A stretch of 9,423 bases of DNA. Source: a bacterium. Its GTDB lineage: Bacteria; B130-G9. The notes under the pieces were generated by a model. The model had not been told where the DNA came from, searched no databases, and saw nothing but the letters and a program-made list of their open reading frames with translations. The stretch lies in NCBI GenBank assembly GCA_035527515.1, contig DATLAJ010000079.1, forward strand, positions 1-9,423, in the 5' to 3' direction. A program made the position numbers and the translations under genes. Position 1 is the stretch's first letter. Every line of letters begins with the position of its first letter. Positions 5,991 to 9,423 of the stretch are shown in pieces.

Positions 5991-6398
5991 TCAAAAAGTG
6001 TCATAACATGTCCCCATGATCCCAATCTTCGCTAGCTCAGAGCAAGTCTCGAACATGTGCATGGAAGTGCCCAGCAACGGCACGTGCATTTTTCTCGCAA
6101 GCTCGATCGTAGCGGTCTCTGGCTGTTTGCCCCGAACTATGATCACCCCTGAAAGGTCCGCTATCACTGCCGTGCGAACCACTTGCGAGTTAGTCAATCC
6201 AGTGATTAAGAGTATGCCGGACTTGGCGAAAGCCAGCACATCGCTCATCAAGTCGCACGCACTAGCGGTCGTTATCTCCCTCTGTAGCAGGGACTTATCT
6301 CCGACAAGAACGCTAGCACCTATTGCGTCAACTATGTCTTCTAGGCGCACGAGAGGTCTTGAGCCGTCATTTGGCCGCATCCTGAGGGAAGATCTCAT
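5991..6398 (-). CDS. DRTGG-domain protein (first copy)
   Basis: A protein of up to 135 residues with one DRTGG-like domain, paralogous to the 115-residue protein encoded at 3891-4238. Shared blocks are DLMSDVLAFA (about 49-58), LSGVIIVRGKQPE (82-94) and HVPLLGTSMHMFETCSELAKIG near the end. The stretch TGLTNSQVVRTAVIAD replaces the LTIHIHPNITAVAEF of the other copy, so they may bind different ligands or partners. The start is uncertain: ATG at 6398 (GGAAGG only 3 nt upstream, 32-nt overlap with nuoE), ATG at 6380, or GTG at 6350, which would best match the N-terminus of the paralogue. The first 16 or so residues may therefore not be real. It sits between nuoE and the RsbW-like ATPase gene. Function is unassigned. 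Confidence 0.8.
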   Translation of the reverse strand: MRSSLRMRPNDGSRPLVRLEDIVDAIGASVLVGDKSLLQREITTASACDLMSDVLAFAKSGILLITGLTNSQVVRTAVIADLSGVIIVRGKQPETATIELARKMHVPLLGTSMHMFETCSELAKIGIMGTCYDTF

Positions 6399-6813
6399 TC
6401 ACCTTCCCGATGCTCATGCGCCCATGATACTCGTCATCAACAACCAGAACAGGCGCAAGCGCACAAGCCCCAAGGCAGTGCACTGTCTCAACAGAAAACT
6501 CTTCCTTTAGTTCTTCAGACCCTTCAACCCTACGTTGTATCTCTTCAAGTATCCGGCCGGCCCCTCGAACGTGGCAGGCCGTCCCGGTGCACACCCAGAT
6601 CGGTCGTTTCCGAGGTTGAAGGCTGAACGATGTGAAAAACGTTGCTACGGAATAGACTTCCGATAATGGGACATCCAGCATCTGGGATACACTCCGAATC
6701 GCATCCTCAGGTAGGTGCCTGTATTCGGCTTGAATATCCTGTAATATCGCGATAAGTGACGATTTCTGACAATCATAGTCCCGGATGATCTCATCAACTT
6801 CACGCACACTCAT
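6367..6813 (-). CDS. nuoE: NuoE/HydC-like [2Fe-2S] subunit of NAD-linked hydrogenase
   Basis: A 148-residue NuoE-family protein, the 24-kDa subunit that pairs with NuoF and carries one [2Fe-2S] cluster. The N-terminal helical part (8-66) contains the typical LPEDAI and VYSVATFFTSF motifs. The thioredoxin-like part has ligands C75 and C80 (CTGTAC) and C113 and C117 (CLGAC). The start at 6813 is preferred to 6873 because AGAGGA lies about 10 nt before this ATG, whereas the upstream one has no ribosome binding site and would add an untypical 20-residue tail. It is the first gene of the seven-gene operon, behind a candidate promoter. With NuoF (beyond gdhA) and an unseen HydA it would form a bifurcating hydrogenase (HydABC type). 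Complex I is unlikely because no other nuo genes are present. Confidence 0.94.
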   Translation of the reverse strand: MSVREVDEIIRDYDCQKSSLIAILQDIQAEYRHLPEDAIRSVSQMLDVPLSEVYSVATFFTSFSLQPRKRPIWVCTGTACHVRGAGRILEEIQRRVEGSEELKEEFSVETVHCLGACALAPVLVVDDEYHGRMSIGKVNEIFPQDAAK

Positions 6814-6889
6814 GACAGATGAATCCTCTTCTGCTAAATGTTCTCTTACTGTGCAGTCTCGCCCAGTCAACATACGCGAGGCGGCCGCA

Positions 6890-6919
6890 CAAATAACACC
6901 CTTAAAGTATCTGTGTCAA
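6890..6919 (-). promoter_or_regulatory. Candidate promoter of the hydrogenase/signalling operon
   Basis: In the gap between the GldG-like gene and nuoE, a perfect TTGACA (6919-6914, minus strand) is followed after 17-18 nt by TTATTT or TATTTG. The -35 is strong and the -10 weak, as in activated promoters. The predicted leader is about 70 nt. A second -35-like TTGACT with TAAGAG lies nearer the gene (about 6870-6843), and another TTGACA without a -10 is at 7016-7011. I see no clear Rex-type operator. The gap (6814-7089) holds no convincing gene. Confidence 0.38.
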
Positions 6920-7089
6920 GCGCAATCCGTGCCGAATCTTGCGATGTGCTGCCTGTACCCAGCGAGCTACTCGATCTACTTGTCGTGTCGCAGAGATGGT
7001 TCTGTTGAGCTGTCAAGAGCCATGAATCGCCCAGACAGCGAGAACCACGCGCCTGTAATCGTCGCTCGCCATTGTCTCTCGAAAGCGCG

Positions 7090-8721
7090 CTACCTCTTTC
7101 TATACCAGACAATCGCACCGGCCGCCGCCACAGACAGAGGGAGCAGGACGATTGAGATAAACTTGATGACGTTCAGGTCAATGCTCGTCAGAACCATCCG
7201 CCCCAAACGCCTACCCTTATGGGGGATCGACACGATCTCATCGCTCTGAGACAACCATTTGACCGCAGAAAGAACCAGCTGCGCATTCCCAAACTGGTCG
7301 ATGAACCTGTTGGCCGCAAAATCAACGTCCGCTATCGCAACGATCCGGGCGTATTTGCCCCCCGCTATCTTCTTCGCCCTGCGCATCCCTTTCAGAAGCC
7401 CCGGGTGCGACGGAAGACCCGGCGCCCCGCGTCCTTCGGCCGTTGAGTTGCGACCCTCCTTCTTACTTGCGAGTCCAAGAGCGTTGGCTGGCGCCTCAGC
7501 TGAGACGGCCAGGTAGAACGGGCCAAGAATTGGCTCCGAGCCTCGATCGCTGTCCTCCGACATGACGTAAGAGGCGGGGCTTGAAAGAAGGATGCCCCTG
7601 ACGTCCACATCTGGCGAACGTGTCTTGAGCGGAGCTATTGGCGAGGCGCCGGGGAAGAATACCCCCGCAAGGCCAGTCGCGATCGGATGCCCTAGCTTGC
7701 CGGTCCCTGTAACTGCCGGCGTGCGAGGGTCGTGAAAGACATTGCTCGCTGGGTCTATTACCTCACCGCCAAGCGTCCGTAGCCCTAGCTGTGCGAGCAA
7801 TTGCGAAACCCCGTCGGGCATGTCAGGCTCGAGAAGGAACAACATCCTACCGCCATGTGAAAGGTAGTCTTCTAGCGACTCGGACTCAGTCGGCAGAAAG
7901 TTCGCCGTGGGAGCGGCCAAGACCACAACCGACGCATTGGTAGGGACGCGCTGCCCGGACGTGAGGTCAAGCCGAGCTACCTCGAAGCCGTCGAACCGCA
8001 AATACTGGGCGGCCTGGGATAGGTCCGTCGGAGCTGAGCCCAAGACCGATCGCTCACCGTGTCCCGAAAGGAAGTATATCCCCGGCCGAGAGTCGCTCGT
8101 TGCGCGAACAATCAGACCTGTAACTGACTGTTCCTGCCAAGAGCTTGACCATTCCTCGTTAGTCCCACCCCGAACCATGATCTTGCCCTGAACATCCCGA
8201 CCGTAGCGCGCCGTCTCCGTGGGGCTGAGCTCCGGGTCGATGATGCGTGTTTTGATTAGATCAGATGCGATGTCATATTGAGAAAGGAGGTCCTTAGCTT
8301 GCGTGATGCGTGGGTCGTTCGCCCGCAGGAAACCAATCATCTCGATGTCTCTGTCGAGCTTGGCGATCATGCTCTGTGAGAATCGGGAGAGCGTGAAACT
8401 ATCATTGACAGTAAGGTCGAGAACCCTTTTGTGCTGGTTGAAGATGTAGAAGCTGAGCACCACGATCGCTGCGGCCGAAGCTACGTCCAGCGCGAAGGAC
8501 AGGGCCCCTGCTGCCAGGACTTTTTTGAAGGACCTTTCGATCGACTCGCGCCTCGACAAGGCCCACAGTCCGGCGAAGACGCAAGCTGCCCCGAGGTAGA
8601 GCTTTGCTGAGAACACGAATTGAAGGAAAAACAGGTAGATCATGAGGGCCACGAATCCGCAGAGGACCGCAAGGGCGGGCGAGACCCTACCAAGCGCTCT
8701 GAGTGTTCTTCCGGCCGTCAT
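7090..8721 (-). CDS. GldG-family ABC transporter auxiliary protein (ABC_transp_aux domain)
   Basis: A 543-residue membrane-anchored protein of the GldG family. Three hydrophobic segments lie near the N-terminus (about 17-37, 41-56 and 75-95) and one at the C-terminus (about 519-540). The large intervening domain is probably extracytoplasmic, with the typical IYFLSGHGE motif (215-223), GGRMLFLLEPD (290-300) and the terminal block with DVDF (465-468), FGNAQLVLSAVKWL (477-490). A basic, low-complexity stretch (about 419-456) interrupts the domain. It overlaps the permease gene by 4 nt (ATGA), so the two form one operon. GldG works with GldF and GldA in Bacteroidetes gliding, but such proteins are widespread in non-gliding bacteria, where the substrate is generally unknown. 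The stop lies 276 nt before nuoE, and no hydrogenase link is evident. Confidence 0.88.
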   Translation of the reverse strand: MTAGRTLRALGRVSPALAVLCGFVALMIYLFFLQFVFSAKLYLGAACVFAGLWALSRRESIERSFKKVLAAGALSFALDVASAAAIVVLSFYIFNQHKRVLDLTVNDSFTLSRFSQSMIAKLDRDIEMIGFLRANDPRITQAKDLLSQYDIASDLIKTRIIDPELSPTETARYGRDVQGKIMVRGGTNEEWSSSWQEQSVTGLIVRATSDSRPGIYFLSGHGERSVLGSAPTDLSQAAQYLRFDGFEVARLDLTSGQRVPTNASVVVLAAPTANFLPTESESLEDYLSHGGRMLFLLEPDMPDGVSQLLAQLGLRTLGGEVIDPASNVFHDPRTPAVTGTGKLGHPIATGLAGVFFPGASPIAPLKTRSPDVDVRGILLSSPASYVMSEDSDRGSEPILGPFYLAVSAEAPANALGLASKKEGRNSTAEGRGAPGLPSHPGLLKGMRRAKKIAGGKYARIVAIADVDFAANRFIDQFGNAQLVLSAVKWLSQSDEIVSIPHKGRRLGRMVLTSIDLNVIKFISIVLLPLSVAAAGAIVWYRKR

Positions 8722-9410
8722 ATTTGCTGTCTAAGTCGCAGGATTCTGGCTGTTAAAAAGAGGAAAAAAAAGATGCCAAGCACGAAATAGGCAAGGTCTG
8801 ACGTGTCCAGAACTCCCTTAGCGAAGCCGGCGAAGTGGGCAAAGGGGGAGAGCGCAGCGGCAAGGGGGAACGTCTTGCCGCCAGGAAGCAGTAAAAGAGC
8901 GAGGAGAATCCCAACGCCGGTCACGCTCGCCACTGCGGCGTTTCTGGTTAGGGAAGAGGCGAAAAGACCGACGGAGCAGAAGAACGCCCCGGCCAGAAAC
9001 AGGCCGAGATAGCCCGCCCAAACCGCGCCCATATCCGGGGTTCCATAATGCAGAACCAGCAGCGGGAGATCGCAAGTGCACAGCAACATGATGATCACCA
9101 TACACACGCAGAAAAGGAACTTGCCCAGGACGATCTGTAGTGGTGTGATCGGTGACGCCAGCAGCAGATCGGACGTGCCCGAGGCGAACTCCCCGGCGAG
9201 AAGCCGCATGGTTACCGCGGGCGAGGTTAAGAGAAGCACAACGCAGATGATCTGGAACACTGGCCTCATGCTTGACGTCCTGAACTGATTGACCCAGTAG
9301 AAGAAGGCCACGCCGGACACGGCCAGGAATGCCGAGAGGATGATGTAACCGATCATGGCGCCGAAGTATGCCCTGAGCTCCTTGCCGCATATCAGGGCTA
9401 TTTTTCGCAT
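8718..9410 (-). CDS. ABC-2 type transporter permease (GldF-like)
   Basis: A 230-residue integral membrane protein with six predicted helices (about 17-40, 52-72, 95-119, 129-151, 157-176 and 205-221). After the second helix, MRLLAGEFASGTSDLLLASPIT (residues 68-89) is the cytoplasmic signature of GldF/ABC-2 permeases. The length fits the family. The start at 9410 has no strong Shine-Dalgarno sequence; a TAG at 9423-9421 could be the stop of an upstream ATPase gene, implying coupling, but the window ends there. The stop overlaps the GldG-like gene start by 4 nt. It would form the membrane channel of an ABC exporter with the GldG-like protein and an unseen ATPase. Substrate unknown. Confidence 0.9.
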   Translation of the reverse strand: MRKIALICGKELRAYFGAMIGYIILSAFLAVSGVAFFYWVNQFRTSSMRPVFQIICVVLLLTSPAVTMRLLAGEFASGTSDLLLASPITPLQIVLGKFLFCVCMVIIMLLCTCDLPLLVLHYGTPDMGAVWAGYLGLFLAGAFFCSVGLFASSLTRNAAVASVTGVGILLALLLLPGGKTFPLAAALSPFAHFAGFAKGVLDTSDLAYFVLGIFFFLFLTARILRLRQQI

Positions 9411-9423
9411 TTGGTTGTCTCTA

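Noticed and set aside
6922-6935. Sigma-54-like sequence CGGCACGGATTGCG on the minus strand
   Set aside because: Only 8 nt separate the GG and GC elements instead of the required 10, and the first T is missing, so it does not fit a -24/-12 promoter.
6867-7118. Minus-strand ORF of 83 codons between the GldG-like gene and nuoE
   Set aside because: The composition is low-complexity (Ser/Arg-rich) with no recognisable motif, it overlaps the end of the GldG-like gene, and it covers the candidate promoter of the hydrogenase operon.
8818-9390. Minus-strand ORF of 190 codons overlapping the permease gene
   Set aside because: It is an arginine-rich alternative frame over the permease, whose own frame gives six clean membrane helices and the GldF-like signature.

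Overview
The window looks like chromosomal DNA of a strictly anaerobic, H2-metabolising bacterium of moderate-to-high GC. The sequence alone does not fix the phylum. The theme is an [FeFe]-hydrogenase locus. All genes lie on the minus strand except a glutamate dehydrogenase gene on the plus strand. Many junctions overlap by about 4 nt (ATGA type) or more, so the genes are probably co-transcribed and translationally coupled.

Right edge (9410 to 7090, minus): an ABC-2 type permease (GldF-like) and a GldG-like auxiliary protein, overlapping by 4 nt. They are the membrane and periplasmic part of an ABC system whose ATPase is probably just beyond the right edge. A gap of about 275 nt with a candidate sigma-70 promoter separates them from the next operon.

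Centre (6813 to 2601, minus): a tightly packed seven-gene operon. In order it encodes a NuoE-like [2Fe-2S] subunit, a DRTGG-type protein, an RsbT/RsbW-like ATPase, a [FeFe]-hydrogenase-like protein, a second DRTGG protein, a PHP phosphoesterase and a second stand-alone HATPase. The hydrogenase keeps the four H-cluster cysteines but lacks the proton-transfer cysteine, and it has a C-terminal CX2CX4CX16C cluster motif. These traits fit putative sensory (group D-like) [FeFe] hydrogenases. The middle genes therefore look like an H2- or redox-sensing signalling cassette inside an electron-bifurcating hydrogenase operon.

Left part: gdhA (plus, 1267-2559) converges on the end of that operon and diverges from two more minus-strand genes. 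Those are a small thioredoxin-like [2Fe-2S] protein (1006-623) and the start of a NuoF/HydB-like flavoprotein (555 to the left edge). NuoE, the [2Fe-2S] protein and NuoF are the usual partners of a bifurcating HydABC-type hydrogenase. The catalytic HydA-type subunit would be expected beyond position 1. gdhA thus seems to sit inside an otherwise collinear hydrogenase operon.

gdhA has an unusual leader. A 14-codon ORF with a strong Shine-Dalgarno sequence ends in a TTGA overlap with the TTG candidate start of gdhA. Most of this ORF lies in a nested inverted repeat.

In a working model, GDH and other catabolic dehydrogenases supply reduced nucleotides, the NuoE/NuoF/HydA complex disposes of electrons as H2, and the sensory hydrogenase with its ATPase, DRTGG and PHP partners adjusts expression or activity to H2 level. 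The signalling part of this model is inference.
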